The translations under genes and the position numbers were made by a program. Under the pieces are notes generated by a model. The model was not told where the DNA came from and searched no databases. It was given only the letters and a program-made list of their open reading frames with translations. DNA of 64,000 bases from the NCBI GenBank assembly GCA_020698575.1, contig CM036254.1, positions 24,156,026 through 24,220,025 of the forward strand, written 5' to 3'. This stretch comes from Bostrychus sinensis. Lineage: Eukaryota; Chordata; Actinopteri; Gobiiformes; Eleotridae. Below, in pieces: positions 10,628-23,357 of this stretch; the stretch's first letter is position 1; each line of letters begins with the position of its first letter.

Positions 10628-12521
10628 TAGTTTGGTTGTAGTAGTTGTTGTTAGTTATTGTTATTTTATTTATTTTATAGATGAATAATAAATGAATAAC
10701 AAATAGAAAAACAATAAACAGCAAAAATGAAGAAAAAGAAACATGGCATGATGGCATAACACATAACTTATGCTAGAGGTTTAATGTGAGATTAAAACTT
10801 TAGCTCTCATAATAGCAGCAAATATATCTATGCTGTTTTTGTATGTGATTATTATTTTTTAGATTGTTGGGTAGTGTCCTGAGAAAAGCCATCAAACAAG
10901 GGTTTTACAATATGCAAACCTGAACCATTCTTCTAAAGGTGACAAAAATAGAAACATCATTGGCACACCTGCTAAAAGCACTTTTCTTCAAAAATGTTTG
11001 GATCACGTTTCCTCATTGCTGGTAATAGGAAGTCTATTGCCAGTAACCAGTATCAGAAGAATGTGATTTTTACTTTTGTTTACCCTCTTGAACAGGTGTG
11101 TGTCCTGCATATAAAGCTTCAGCCCACGGCAGCGTTGAAGAAGTCTATAGAGGTGAGGTAGAGTGTGAGAGCGAGAACGCCAGTGTGCTGACAGCCAGAG
11201 TAGGCCAGAGTCTGTCGGGACACGAGGAGCGTCCCATCAATGTGTCTATCCAGCTCCCAACTTACAGGCATCACATTCCTGCTCTATCCATCTGTTAGCA
11301 GCAGCACTTAAAGCATGCTACTATCTCTTGCTCCACCATGGATTTCCTTTTCCCCTTGTACAACTTGGCGAAACAAATGTCTCATCATGCATGGAGGAAT
11401 TTCTATGATCCTAATTTTGGGGTGGTTACATTGTAGAAAATCCCTTGCATTTTTTCAAAGCTGTATAGAGTTCATTCAAAAGGCATCCTATATTTTACAT
11501 GTAAAAGCAGGCTGCATATTTTCCATATAGCTGCACTGACAGATGGGTTGAAGTCCAAGGTACAACAACATTTTCTGCAATTATGGCCGAAGACACAAGG
11601 CCACAGTACAGGAACAAATGATTCGTTTTGTATTGTTTACCATTGTGAGATTTAAGGGCTTTGAACTTCTGAACTAAAATATCCCCAGTTTAAGTCCAGG
11701 CCTTGGCAGTATATACATATACAGTATTTACCATTATTATATAAGGCCTTGGAGATGGTCTGTGTTCTCAGAGTGCTTCTAGTTTTTTCATTTTCTTATC
11801 ATGCACCACTTTCTGACCCCCGTGTGTTTGTGAAACGAGCTTTTGTCCTGCAGTTTAATGTCACATATAATCCAAATATTATTTTGTGTTGAAATTTTGC
11901 AGCAGGCCCATAACAGGCGCCTTCTTGTTTACAAAGCCACCAATAGAGTCTGTTTGTTTGGAGATGTGTGATAAAGCACAGAGTTCAGATAATGCATTTT
12001 TTTGCCTTTAGTTTTCTATTGAGAGCAGCCTTTTCTCATTTACAGATGTTTTTGTTCAGCTTGGTTTGTTCTCAGTACAAAATGTTGGGTCAGACGTGTG
12101 CCATTACAATGTGCTGGAGTGTTTATATTTCCTGTTCAATTTAGTGGACAGAAGGCAATCATGGATTAAACAATAAAATTAAACAAAAGAGCTCTTAACC
12201 CCAGTCATTTGAAGGTCATGTTATACATATAGCAACAGTATGCTACATTATTTTTAGTGGTGGGGCTGTGCAGTATCTAAAGAAACATGCACTACCAGTC
12301 AAAACTAGGGCTAAATGAACATTAAACAAAAAGTAAACCAGGACTTACAAAGGTTTAACTATGGACTAAGGCACCAGTTGGACAATTATGAACTGAAAGT
12401 TAAATGCCACACAAAACATAATGCCATTGTGTGATATGTGTAGTTCTTTTCGAAACAGATAACAATGTTTGCAGTATTATTTTTGCTCATTATCATATTT
12501 CTGGTCCTTGTGTATCCACAG
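10628..12521. other. intron preceding the ate1 exon
   Basis: Contains an open stretch at 11098-11298 that does not resemble ATE1. The last bases before the exon, 'ctggtccttgtgtatccacag', give a moderate pyrimidine tract and a CAG acceptor at 12519-12521. Confidence 0.5.
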
Positions 12522-12642
12522 GGGCAGTACCGGCCTTCAGACCTCCTGTGCCCAGAGACCTTCACCTGGGTCCCTATAGAACAATGTGCCCCAAAGCTGG
12601 ACAACACTCGCTACTCACGCTTCAACCAGGATCCTGATGCAG
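12522..12642 (+). CDS. ate1: arginyl-tRNA--protein transferase 1, penultimate coding exon
   Basis: ATE1 transfers arginine from Arg-tRNA to N-terminal Asp, Glu or oxidised Cys of proteins, feeding the arginine branch of the N-degron pathway in cytosol and nucleus. This 121-nt exon encodes GQYRPSDLLCPETFTW and then VPIEQCAPKLDNTRYSR and FNQDPDA. It matches the vertebrate ATE1 C-terminal transferase (GNAT-like) region, for which I recall human GQYRPSDLLCPETYVW and a FNQDPEA end. It is bounded by a CAG acceptor at 12519-12521 and a CAG|GTACAA donor after 12642. Frame begins at phase 0, as expected after human ...MKYK, and ends at phase 1. Joining it to 22868 completes a GGA codon and keeps the frame. 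Very secure as ate1. Earlier exons were not found in the window. Confidence 0.96.
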
Positions 12643-13208
12643 GTACAACTCACATAAGTCTTGGCAACAAAACTGCCAGCTTAAAATGTATTTAAGAGTT
12701 TTATTGATCAGTATGAAGGTCAATGTATGTCTATCTAAGAATGGGGAATTAACCAAGGCTAGCTTTACCTCAAAATCCTGCTTACTATGCCTTTTAAGAC
12801 TAACTTTTTTTTGTAAAGTGTATGTCAATGTATGTAATTAAAAAAGTGTATGTAATTATTTCACACTTAATTATTTTGTGGATGTGATATTTTACAACCC
12901 CTAATGTCGCCACTAAGTGAACTGACAACCACAGAGCGCCACGCTGCCATTACATTAATGGTGATAATCTGTGTAATAAAGCACGCGCAGGAGGTAGACT
13001 GGCAGACGCCTCGGTTGGCCTGATTGGCTTGACGTGGGGCCTTAAAGTGTGTATAGGGGCATATATAAGTATCTGTCTCTGGATATTATTGCAAGCTATT
13101 TGTTTTAGTAGTTGGCGCTAGAATTAATATAAATTACAACATACTAAACTTTTATTTGAGCACCCAAAGTTTTCCTTCTCTCTAAAAATATGTATCAAAG
13201 GGACAAAT

Positions 13209-13285
13209 ATACACTGATCAGGCATAAGATTATGACCACCTGCCTATTATTAGTGGTCGCAATGTTATGACCACTTGTCTTATAC
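13209..13285 (+). mobile_element. DNA transposon terminal fragment
   Basis: Starts 'tatacactgatcaggcata' and continues 'agattatgaccacctgcct'. I recognise this as the terminal sequence of a widespread fish DNA transposon ('...gatcagccataacatta...'). A second terminus of the same family, in the opposite direction, is at 35714-35745. No partner end was found nearby. Confidence 0.55.
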
Positions 13286-13289
13286 TATG

Positions 13290-16200
13290 ACTCAACAAAC
13301 TGATATGCACTGTTCAAATACTTCCTTTTTAACTTCATCTACGTGTTAGGCTTACAAGATAATACAGTAAGTGGTCCAATGCAAGTGCATAGGTTTCATG
13401 AATCTAAAGAAACATATGCAGAGTTGATATAGAGTGTGCTTCTACTCTAAGTGGTTTGGCGGTGCTATTCACTCTGGCCAATTCATCTGCATCAGTAAAC
13501 AGCAAAAGGCCAGTGAAAGACGCTAATAGGAGATGTGTACGGACAGGAGTGACATTGTCAAGTGCACGGCGCATGATGTATGGCCGATTTGAAAGGAATT
13601 AATAAATAGATATATGAAGACCTTTCCTGAAGATGATTTTAAAGGTATGAGAAGAGAAAGGGAGGAGCACTGGTGACATTGGCTGGCAAGAGAAGAGAAA
13701 AAAATAATACGAGAAAGATGGACAGACAGGAGGTGGGGTAGTTGCATAAATGTGGAGAGAGAGCTTTGTTGTAGTGAGGTCATTCCTTGAGTTTGAGCCA
13801 TGTGTTAAGACGGTGCCAGAAACTAAAATAAAATGAAAAATCATGCATGCTGTGTCCACTTATCGATCAATTTGTATAATGTTCTCATTTCACTGTACTC
13901 TGTCTTAAATTTGTACGCTTGATTGAACTAAACAGACATACTGTATCTTACAGTCTATGGGCTCCCCAGGCAGAAGATAATCGGGGGCTCTTTATACGTA
14001 GCCGAGACACTTAAGCCATATTCAGTATAAACCCAAACCAAAGAATATAAAGTAATTGCCCATCAAATCATCTATCTCCATCTTCTGGTCCTAAGCAATT
14101 GCATTAAAAGCCTGCCCTGTTTTGCAACGTCTTTCAGTATAATTAAAAATTTAAAACAATCTTTCTTAAAGCATTTGCTTGCAGTGTTGCCGTCCCCAAA
14201 AAAAGAAAATGGTTCAGGTTAGGGCACAGCACACTGGGCATGGGGTTGTAGCAATTATTACCACTACAATATTCTACAAATGTCTTCCTTTATAAATAAT
14301 TGCCTATGAAGTTTCATTAGTTATCATGATATAAGGTATTGTTGCAAATGTTCATGTGAGAGTCAGTTACAATAGCATTTGGCTTTGAGCTGTAGTATGA
14401 TAAATAGGTAATATGCATGCAAGCAGTGATTTTGTAGCAAGTAATACAAGTGCCAATGAGATTGTGAACCTAAAGAATAAAGTATAACTTATTTGGTTTT
14501 AAAATATTTTCATTTTTACAAGATTTTACAAGACTCCAGTCCCTCCTGTATACCAGTTTATGTAACTTTGCAAAGCAACCTAAGTTAAAATCCACATGCG
14601 TTCTGTCCATTTTTTAGTCAGGCTTTAGTCATTTAGTCTAATTTTTTTACTGTGGTCCCTGTAAAAATGAAAACATGTAAAAAACTGGTGATTTATGACA
14701 TGATGATTAACAGCTTAACCGACGTTAAGCCTGATCTTTCCTTGTCAATCACAGCACTAATGCACCAAGAGGCACTAATTACAGTGGACCAATCTGTGGC
14801 CATAGCGCTGGCATCTCTCACTGTGACCATAGTATGTTATTGTGGCTTTCGTGGTGTCTTCATTCCTGCATGGACTGTTGGCTTTGGGTGGGCACGGATA
14901 TTATTTGAGGCCCCAAAGTGCATTGGGAGCTGTACTACATGACTAGACCTCAAATATGTAGCCAAGCTTTGGGGTTGCAGTGCAGATGAATATGGCGTCT
15001 GCGACTCTGAGCTTGGTTTGTAAAAAATTTACCAAGCGGTCAGTAGTACGTGAGTGCCCTGGTCAGCTTGTCCCAGAGTCAATGTAAGTTCAGCATAGAG
15101 GTGAGGTTTGAGGTTTTTGATCCAGGCCTAATTGGGAGTTTGAAATAATGTGGCCTGCCATTGGCTTAAATGCAAGGTATGTCACAGAGAATTCCTTGTT
15201 GGTTGTAACAGTGTGGTAATGACCCTTAAATAACACAAATATACTAGAAACAAAATCTATTTATTCAGGATTTCCACATATATTTGAGTAGTTTACCAGT
15301 TATAGACAAGCCCTAAAATTGAATCAAAGTGTCTAGAATATTTTATTTTTGTAAACGTCAACACCGATCATTGTGTTTAAAACTCAGGTAGGATTACTGT
15401 ATATAATAGAAAGAAAAATTATGTGTATGTCTGTTTTTGTTTGAATTTTTCCTTCCAAGACTTCTGTAATTTGTGGAGTAAAGCAGAAAAAAAAGTCATA
15501 ACTTACCAAACCTGGACTGGACTTATTATGGGTCTGCTGTAATTCTTGAATGGGAATGAAAACTTAAATTACCCAAATAATCGACTGCTTTCTGCCAACT
15601 CCAAGAGTGCATCTTTAGAGTTGCAGGTCCTTCTGTGGGGCACTCATTGGGGCCAGGGGGAACCAAGAACCAAAAACAATAATATTTCCATGCACTGTAT
15701 GCTAAAATATACCTCAGCCAGTGTTATGTGCTTCTGCTCAGGTCACTGAATAGACATGCTCTTAGCGCCACGGGGCTTTTCTTTTTTTATTATTCTGAAA
15801 CTCAATACTCAAATGAATTATTCATAGTGAGACATACAGTATATATAATGCTTTGCATAAGTCCAGGACACTTTCAGGTTTGCAGTAAAGTCAGTGTTTG
15901 CTTAGTTATAATGAAAAGCTTAAGTTAGATAAACTACATTTACAAAGCATTTACAAAAGGGTGAATCTTGCAGCTTGCTACAGGGTTGTTTCTGTTAGGT
16001 CTGGATATATGAATGCCCCCTTTGACATGAGAAGAAATAAAGTTAATCAAGAATTACAAGGCTCTATTGACAACTCTAGAGTAACTTCCACTGGCCAGCT
16101 TTGGGGTTAACTAACTAAACTTGGACTAAATTTAGGACTATATTTATACGTATATATAATTTTGGAACACCAGGTCTAAACAAGTGCAAACTCAAAAATG

Positions 16201-16480
16201 TAACCACAACTTTTTATGTAGAGGCGCCTCTGATGCAAATTAAACATGATGTTGACTTTTGTTTGTTTTTTTTTGCGGTAAAAAAAAAAAAAAAGTGCAA
16301 TATATTGTGCAGACCTGAATTGTACAGGGTTCAATGCAGATCCACCCAGACATGTTGAATGTATGAGCTTGTTGTAAACCTTTCAAAATAAAAAACTACA
16401 TATTACTGTAATGGGGTTTTAAGGCTATATGTCTAACAGTATACAATCTGGTGTCTTTGTTCATTTAGTCTTTAGGATGA
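13290..16480. other. intronic sequence, nothing secure
   Basis: AT-rich, with scattered short open frames such as 14652-14942 that show no protein motif. A 'ttttttttgcgg...aaaaaaaaaaaaaa' pair near 16263-16295 is low-complexity. Confidence 0.35.
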
Positions 16481-16484
16481 ATGG

Positions 16485-16910
16485 ATGACTTTTCATTCAT
16501 ACAGTTGTGTTGACTGCGTCCTAATGAGGTGCGTAAAGATGTCCGATCTAAAGTTTACTCTGGCTCTGCCTCACGCTGATTATATGATCGCTGCTGACAC
16601 GCAGGAGGGCCCCTCTCAAACACATACGAACCATCTCTCACATGTTAATAATCTGTGTTTGTCTTACACTGGAGGAAGTAGGAGCAGTAAGCTAAACACA
16701 GGAACAATGAGTGACGCTTGTGGTCACCCGACGAACTCTAAGTGTCGAACAGGCGCCAGAGCGGCCTCGCTAAATTACAGACTATTTAACAAATCAGTCT
16801 ACAATATGTGCAAATGTATAGTCTCTAGAAGCATTCACTCGACACAAAATGAGGCTTGTAGCTCGAGGCAGATGGTGGTAATAGTCCGTGATTGCACCCA
16901 ACAACAATGA
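16485..16910 (+). promoter_or_regulatory. complex open segment in ate1 last intron, candidate conserved element
   Basis: A 141-codon open frame from an ATG at 16485, with a composition less AT-rich than its flanks. The conceptual protein has many cysteines, serines and threonines and no recognisable domain, signal or repeat. There are no convincing flanking splice sites. Either chance openness or non-coding constraint explains it better than a gene, and I assign no function. Confidence 0.2.
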
Positions 16911-17699
16911 TTTGTATTTAATCTTTTCTTTTCATGCACATGACAGAGTTTACCATTTATCACCATGTGTGTTTGTTTAAAGATTTCTGCCAAACCACTT
17001 CACCTCGGTGCGCTCAGGATTGCCTTTTGGTTTCATAAAATATATACAAAACTCAAGATAAGTGTGAAAAATAGGTGAATATTCATGAACTTCAGAAGAC
17101 ATGAATACATTTGATGCATGATATTTTTCCAAGAAAATGTATGGGCAAAAGTTATATAGTAACTTTTGCTTCTGTTTTTGTTTTGTTTTGAAAAAGTGTG
17201 TTTATTTTAATTTTACCATAAATGATCATAAGAAAAGATCAAATACCACCCTTACAGCTGAAAACTGCTTCCCTTGTGATTTGCCATTTTCCCATTTTCG
17301 AATCATTTTCATCCATTGAAAACCTAATAATAAACTAAAGTAGACAAGTGATTAAAAATTCCACTGCAGCTTAAAACTTTTTTTTCTCTGTTTACTAATT
17401 TCTAAACCAATATTTCAAATGCAAATAACCCTTCACTGTTTTTGAAATGCAAGTTGTGCTCAAATGAGGAATGAAGACCACTTTCCTTTGCTTTTGTCCT
17501 GCAACGGAAGTATGTTTTGAATCTATTCCCTTAAAAGCATTTCCCTAATTTTAACAATAATAGTAAATATATCCCGTATAATCCATCCACACAGATTTTG
17601 TTCCCGGTTTCTCTTCTCTTTAGCGAGGTCAGAATATATCACCAAAGGTCCACTGTGGCTTTCACTTTAGCCGGATACTCGCTGACACTAAGGTCTCCT

Positions 17700-17815
17700 C
17701 ATCACAAAGCGTTCTCCGTACATACACTGCCATTTTGCCCTTGTTTTTCACACTTAAGCCTTATATGAGTTTTGCAACATCAGGTCATAGGAAGGCTACA
17801 CTTAGAGAATAACCC
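17700..17815 (+). repeat. SINE-like repeat, decayed second copy
   Basis: 'cactgccattttgcccttg', then 'ttgcaacatcaggtc' and 'ataggaaggc', parallel the order in the copy at 8215-8440. Confidence 0.45.
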
Positions 17816-17845
17816 GATGAGTCGCCTTTGACCAGGATCCGTTGT

Positions 17846-18225
17846 TTAGTAAGTGTTGTGAAACCTTGAGATGGATGGACGTAGAAGGGGAGTGTGGCGA
17901 AATGTCAAGGCCTGTATTGACCCTGTGAATCTCAGACCGACCCCACAACACTCCTCCTCGCCCCGACCCTTGAACCCCCGACCCCGGGTGTCACTGCACG
18001 ACCGGACGTCCTGACAGCGGCCAAGTCTGGATCTACTCAACACTGAGAGAGTAGAAGAAGAAAAGGGGAAAGTTGTTTATGGGACGAGGCGGATGTTTGG
18101 ATTGCTTGACACGGTTTGAGAGATAGGAGTCGTGGCTCCTCTCTGGTGAGGTTAATAAACTCAACTTGTGGGTCCCTATCTTGAGACTTGTCTGTCCCTA
18201 TCTAATGATTCCGTAGTATTGGGTG
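17846..18225 (+). mobile_element. possible solo-LTR-like segment
   Basis: GC-rich, ending in a pyrimidine- and AATAAA-containing stretch (AATAAA at 18154-18159) followed by 'cttgtgggtccctatc' and 'ttgagacttgtctgtccc'. The layout resembles the R-U5 part of a retroviral-type LTR. I could not find a TG...CA pair with matching flanking duplication, so this stays weak. Confidence 0.2.
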
Positions 18226-18409
18226 ATTAAACAGTTCTCCTCAAATTCAAAAACATGTACTGCATGTTTATTTACCTGTATCAGTAAAAAAGTGGTATAA
18301 AGCAGCGGTATATGCAGGCTTCCTTTGGTGATGCTCAGTTTAATTTAGAGCCAGTTAAATTGCTGCTTTAGTTCTTAAATTTGAAGTGTATAGACTTCTG
18401 ATTTGTTCT

Positions 18410-18695
18410 GATTTAGTCCTTCTGTAGACTCTGTTTAGTCCTAGTTTAGCCTTGGTTTAGTCCTGCAGTTCTGAGACTTGGTTTACTCTTGGTTGGTGTT
18501 GAGTCCTACTTTAGACCTGTTTTAAACCTGGTTTAGTCCTGATTTGGTCCGTGTTTTAGCCATAGCATTTTTCATTCCTAATGTTTTATAATTTATCCCT
18601 GGGTTAGTCAATATTTACACTCATTTTAGTCCATTAAAGATTCTACTTGGAAAGTTAAATGTTTCCTGAGGTAGTTTTTTTGAGAATCACTGAAA
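18410..18695 (-). mobile_element. hAT-like element with iterated TTTAGTCCT units
   Basis: At least eight diverged units of the type '(c/g)TTTAGTCCTG/A' or 'TTTAGACCTG' lie between 18410 and 18560. They are followed by an end 'tttttttgagaatcactg' that resembles hAT termini (reverse complement CAGTGATTCTCAAA). The same combination occurs in the opposite orientation at 26998-27303. Confidence 0.5.
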
Positions 18696-19704
18696 TAGAG
18701 GACAGTGCTGCTTTACACACTGCAGAAGACAGACTTGTGTAACAGGACTCTAAGTGGGTTGTCAGAATGATAAAGAACTTGAAGGGAAGACATTGTTCTT
18801 GGAGAGACAGTGCTGACAGCAGCTGATATTATTCAAAAATTAAACACGCTTTCTCAGGGCGTATGAATTCATAGTCCAAAAATTACATTAATTAAAATTA
18901 CATAACTTGTTTACTGCCACTTTCCCTCATGCTGAGATTTTACATCTTCTTAATTTAAAAACTTTATATCAATGCTTCCCAACATTGTGTGACTCAGCAT
19001 TTTTAAAGATGCAGGGAAAACATAGTGGTGAGGGCATAGCTGTGCTGAGAAAGTGGAGCTAATGAATAAAACATGAATGCACAGTGAGGTTTAAAATCTT
19101 AGTGAAAATATGAAATGTCTTTTTAGAAGAGTTGGAGAGGTAAGGAGCACCTCAGGACTTTGTGACTGTAGCATCTAGCTTTTCACTTCACTTTTCTCAC
19201 TAGCTTTTTAGGATAATATGTTGGCAGAAAGAAGATGTATTTGGTTTCCTAAGCTTGATTGTCTTTACGTTTTAGGCATATTTTCACTGAGGTGTGTGGT
19301 GTGGGTTGGTATGGCAGAGTTTTGTAACAGTAAGCCCTGAGAAACAAGTTATAAACAAGTCGTTTTTTGAAAAATGAATTGTATTTGAAGCAAACTCTTA
19401 AAATGTACTTCATCATGAATTGGAACAAGAAGCAAATAAATCTGTTTCTAGAAGTGGAAAGCTGAGGGTTAAGTTGTATACTGCTTTAATAAGTATTTTA
19501 TTTTTCAGTTCAGTGAGGAAGAACACACATCATTCTACAGTAATACAAAACCCAAAGCATGCCCTACTGAGCTGAGCCATGTCGTGCCACTCCAATGGAA
19601 ATCAAATTTTGGTGAATAGGATTAATACATATCAACATTTAGTAATTTTAAATTGCATTATCTTGACTTAAATGGACACAAACCGTAGGTAGAGAGAATG
19701 ACTT

Positions 19705-20935
19705 AGGCATTGGTGGAGCGAGGGGGTGGCTTTTGAGGCTCAAGCCCCAGAAGTTTTTTCAAAAACCCCTGATCTTTTTAAGTAGCCTAGGCCTAAACTT
19801 GTCAATACCCTACAGTTTGTGGTCAGGCCAGATGATAAAAATCCCAAACAACCACAGACAATCTGCTAAAACGTAATATTTTGATTGCGCCCTCACGAAC
19901 CCCGCTCCTAACTTTGGTTTGATCTAAGTTGCTCTCGCTTCCTCTCACAGCACTGCTTTTTAAGCTGTGAGGCGCACGATGAGACGCCGTCCTGTGTTGT
20001 GAGGAGGACGGGAGAGAGGAGAGGAGACCTTTAGCTCTGTGCTCTCTTTGTTTCATGTGGATATGTCCAGGGATCACTGAGATATGAACCGCTAAAATCT
20101 TAACACCATTAAAGATATTAACGAGTGCGCATTAGTCAGACAGACTTCTATCCTCACAGAGGTTTTACTTGAAAAACTACCATAATTATATATATTTACT
20201 TAGTTTTGATGGTCATAAAAATGAGGAGGCAGAGAAAGAACAGAGAGCAGGATCAGCAGGGAACAGGACAGAGACAGGAGAAGTCATTTGGACTTAGACA
20301 TAAGTAACATTAATATGTTTTTTAAGTGATATATGAGGGTAAACTAAAATAACAGTCCTAATAAAAATAGGGAAAATAGTTTCAGCCCTCCAAAGGTAAA
20401 AAACAGCAACATTCTATCATAATATTTTGTATATATTTTCTATCAACATACTTTGAACGGGAATTCCTTAAAATGTAGACCTATTAGCAACAGTCTACTT
20501 TATCTGCATATGGGGTATTTCTAATTATGATAAATATTATTTGCGCTTCAGTACAAAAGATGTCTTAAATAATTTGGTGCTTTTTAGGCCCTACACAGAT
20601 AAATTAAAACAATGGCAAATAAACTGGATACATTTTAAAAACTTTTTGTTTCTGGTAAAGTAGCTGGACCATTATTTGATAAGCCATATTATGTCTGAGG
20701 TGCAATATATTCAAATATCTTTTTTGTTTAACCCCCTCTGCAGCAGTGGTCGGTCACTGAAGCTCAGTTTGTTAAGAGCTCTTATTTATTTATTTATTTT
20801 TCTCAGTTTGTCAATTAGTGGCCATAAAATTCACCAGAGCACATTATTTGAAGATTAATTTTTCAATTTATATTTTTCTATTACTCATTGGGCTAAGCCC
20901 CAGATGTTTCCAGTGTCTGTCTACGCCCCTGGACT
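19705..20935. mobile_element. possible hAT-type element or paired fragments
   Basis: The left part 'ggctcaagccccagaag' and the right part 'gggctaagccccagatg', followed by 'tctgtctacgcccctgg', are typical ends of a fish transposon family read outward. They are not clean inverted repeats of one another, and I found no duplication, so this may be two fragments. The interior shows no transposase. Confidence 0.3.
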
Positions 20936-21119
20936 CAGTGACTAACATCAAGTTACGAGCCTGAGATGGAAATCCCGTCTGGGCTTCTCTTTTCTGTCCA
21001 TCTAAAATGTGCCAGTGAAGTGGCCCACATGAGTTGATATTTTAAACCTTTTATAATATATACTGCGTGCTCATATTACTGGGCACCATCCAAAGACCAG
21101 TCCTATTAATACAAGTGTA

Positions 21120-21265
21120 ACTGTCTGTTTGAGTGATGTGTCTCAATTCACCTGCTTGACTACATTTACATTAAACAGATTTCCATCTGCTTCCTCTCAG
21201 CGTGGCCAGACAAGGGCTGCTCCAACAGACAGACTAATTGAATGAGATATTATGTGAAGGATGCT
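21120..21265. promoter_or_regulatory. candidate conserved non-coding element
   Basis: A complex, non-repetitive stretch with balanced composition, including 'caattcacctgcttgac', 'cagatttccatctgc' (E-box-like CANNTG cores) and 'actaattgaatgag' (homeodomain-type TAATTG). Function is inferred from texture only. Confidence 0.2.
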
Positions 21266-22179
21266 TAAGGCATGAAGAGTCAGGATGAAACAGTAAATCA
21301 GATGCTTTTGGCTTTGTACAGTCAAGAGAAAAGAGAAAAGGCTTGTGGTAGTTCATTGGCTGTCTTATTAGCATTAGTGTGTGTTTGCTCCCCCCTTTTT
21401 GGACATATTTTACTGTACTCTGCCTATATTTATGCTGTTATAAAAAGCTCCAACTGAACTGAGCAAGGCAGTGGATCAAATCAAAGTTGCATTACCAATA
21501 GTTATGCGTACTTCACCGCATCCCCTTATTTATGTTTTTATATTTTGCAGTGTTTTGCTTGGTAAGCAGACATAGCCAGTGCTAAAATAGACACTGTCTC
21601 TGTATTTGAGGCTTTTCTTAAGGAGTGTAGACCAGCTAACTAGCAGGAATGGTCATTATTTCATAGAATCATGGGCTAAACATCTCATCTAAGTCTATGA
21701 TAATGATGCCTAGAAGATGATGTCTTAACATCTTGTTTTTTCACTCTTAATTCCTGTTACAAAATGCTACTGGCTTTAAAATTGTCTTTCAAACAATGTA
21801 CTAAAACAACAATATCATAACATCATAGCATTTTATTAATACTCTAATCTGCACTATATAATTATCCATTTTAATTAGGCCTTCTCATTTTTGTTATGGA
21901 AAACTGGTATACAGACATTTCTACTCATTAGTACTGGTTACAGCAGTACTAGTCACTTCTTATGGTAGTATAGTCACGCATGTGGTCATTGTAATCTACA
22001 TTATACCAATTGGCCTTGCACAGCAGCAGCCCATGGCGTGTCCATTGGGTGCCAGCGGTGGGCAGCTTGGCTCAGCTTCTCTCTCCTGGAGGCTGTGGTT
22101 TATATGTATAAGTCCAGGTCATCATTTTTCACCCTTTTTTTTCCATTCAACTCTCCAGAGAAACATTTCAGCCTCACCA

Positions 22180-22425
22180 CACACTGAAGTGAGATTAGCT
22201 GTGTTTTTACTGGTCTGATGGGAGCTGGCAGAGTATGACAACAGGCCTAACGAGATGCTGGAGTTGGCAGCGCAGATGGGAGCACGACCCCGTAAACAAG
22301 TCCAGATAACTGGCCCGATCACGCACCACTGTGGCTCCACGTTTAGGGTTGAGATGAATTGTTTCTTTGAGGGAAAATGATGTCTGCTTCTCCAGCAGCT
22401 TCTCGGAATAATGGAGTCTCACTGC
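22180..22425. promoter_or_regulatory. candidate conserved non-coding element
   Basis: Complex, moderately GC-rich segment of the last ate1 intron, open in overlapping minus-strand frames and free of transposon landmarks. No protein motif. Could be an intronic enhancer. Not demonstrable from one sequence. Confidence 0.2.
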
Positions 22426-22555
22426 CAAGGCATTTAGAGGTTCGGCTAAATGAGCGTAGGAAATTTTGTGTTTAGTGTTAAGTGTTCATGAGTGTCTACA
22501 CTGGTAATTATGCACTGCGAAATATCAACAACTGCAGTATCCATCTCACAAAGAA

Positions 22556-22785
22556 GTGCTTGTGGTAGACATTTGGCACTTTTTATGCCAAATACGGACC
22601 AATTCGAGACATGGCCTCCCCATTCTTACCTTGGGTACCTTACCTCACTTTGTGTAAAAACTGCAATGCAAACACCAATGACAGCAAATATATATCCAGT
22701 GGCGTGCACCTTACCTCAGGCCCATAGTTGTTGGGATTACATCCAGCCACCCTTGACCTTTAACTGGAAGAAAAGGAAGTAAAAG
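22556..22785 (+). repeat. degenerate fish retroposon tail
   Basis: Contains 'gtgtaaaaactgcaatgc' and 'ggcccatagttgttggg', then 'ttacatccagccaccc', paralleling '...gttgctgggataggctccag' at 8650-8690. Highly decayed. Confidence 0.4.
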
Positions 22786-22867
22786 AATGAAAAAGACACA
22801 GATTCACAGACAAATCTCAAAAATGGCCTCATTAAGTCTCATCACTGTTTTGTCTCTGTGCCTGTAG

Positions 22868-23046
22868 GAGATGTTCGGATGCTGAAGGAGGTGGGCAGAG
22901 CTCTGGTGCTCCACAGACGGACCGTGATGCCGTACACCGTCTACTGCCGCAAACGAAAGGGCTCCAGCGACGAGGCGGAGGTGAAGCAGTACGCCTCTCT
23001 GGTGGGACAGGAGTGCGCTGAACGCATCCTTCTCTACAGATCCTGA
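22868..23046 (+). CDS. ate1: arginyl-tRNA--protein transferase 1, terminal coding exon
   Basis: Encodes the C-terminus of ATE1: DVRMLKEVGRALVLHRR, TVMPYTVYCRKRKG and QYASLVGQECAERILLYRS, with TGA at 23044-23046. Vertebrate ATE1 ends with a closely similar ...MPYxVY...QYASLVGQxCxERxLLFRN-type tail. Acceptor 'gtgcctgtag' ends at 22867. The first two bases complete the GGA codon begun by the last base of 12642. The variable stretch before LVLHRR differs in sequence from human, as expected for a fast-evolving linker. Strong call. The protein is cytosolic/nuclear, with no signal or membrane segment here. Confidence 0.96.
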
Positions 23047-23233
23047 ACCAACACCAATGCACCTTTGTCTGTCTCTGATTTTAAGTGTGTCTCTTTGCTC
23101 TATGTAAAAAAAAAAGTGCTTTTTGCTGCTCCCTCATATAGTTACATAAACCCTACACACAAATAAGCAATGCAGTTACCACCAACTGAAACTGGCCTGG
23201 TCATGTCTCACATACTTTATACAAGTGAATCTA

Positions 23234-23239
23234 AATAAA
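23234..23239 (+). terminator. proximal polyadenylation signal candidate
   Basis: AATAAA 188 bp downstream of the ate1 stop. Whether it is used cannot be told from sequence, and the surrounding AT-richness makes chance occurrence likely. Confidence 0.35.
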
Positions 23240-23357
23240 TAAGAATATTGTGGAAAAGTAAATTTGTTTCAGTATTTTAATTCAAAATGAAATGCATATA
23301 TTGTATAATATGTATTTAAATTGTGATGAATATGAAAGTATGAAAATTAGAATATTA

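Larger units (their letters stand above)
12643..22867 (+). other. ate1: last intron of ate1
   Basis: A 10.2-kb intron with GTACAA donor and 'gtgcctgtag' acceptor. It holds transposon remnants at 13209, 18410 and 19705, SINE-type traces, and several complex segments (16485-16910, 21120-21260, 22180-22420) that may be regulatory. No other gene was recognised within it on either strand. Confidence 0.85.

Noticed and set aside
11098..11298. 66-codon open stretch considered as an ate1 exon
   Set aside because: No resemblance to any part of ATE1 that I recall, and no acceptor/donor pair in proper phase.
17846..18225. Retroviral-type provirus
   Set aside because: Only an LTR-like texture. No gag/pol-like frame, primer-binding site or paired LTR, so it was kept only as a weak feature.
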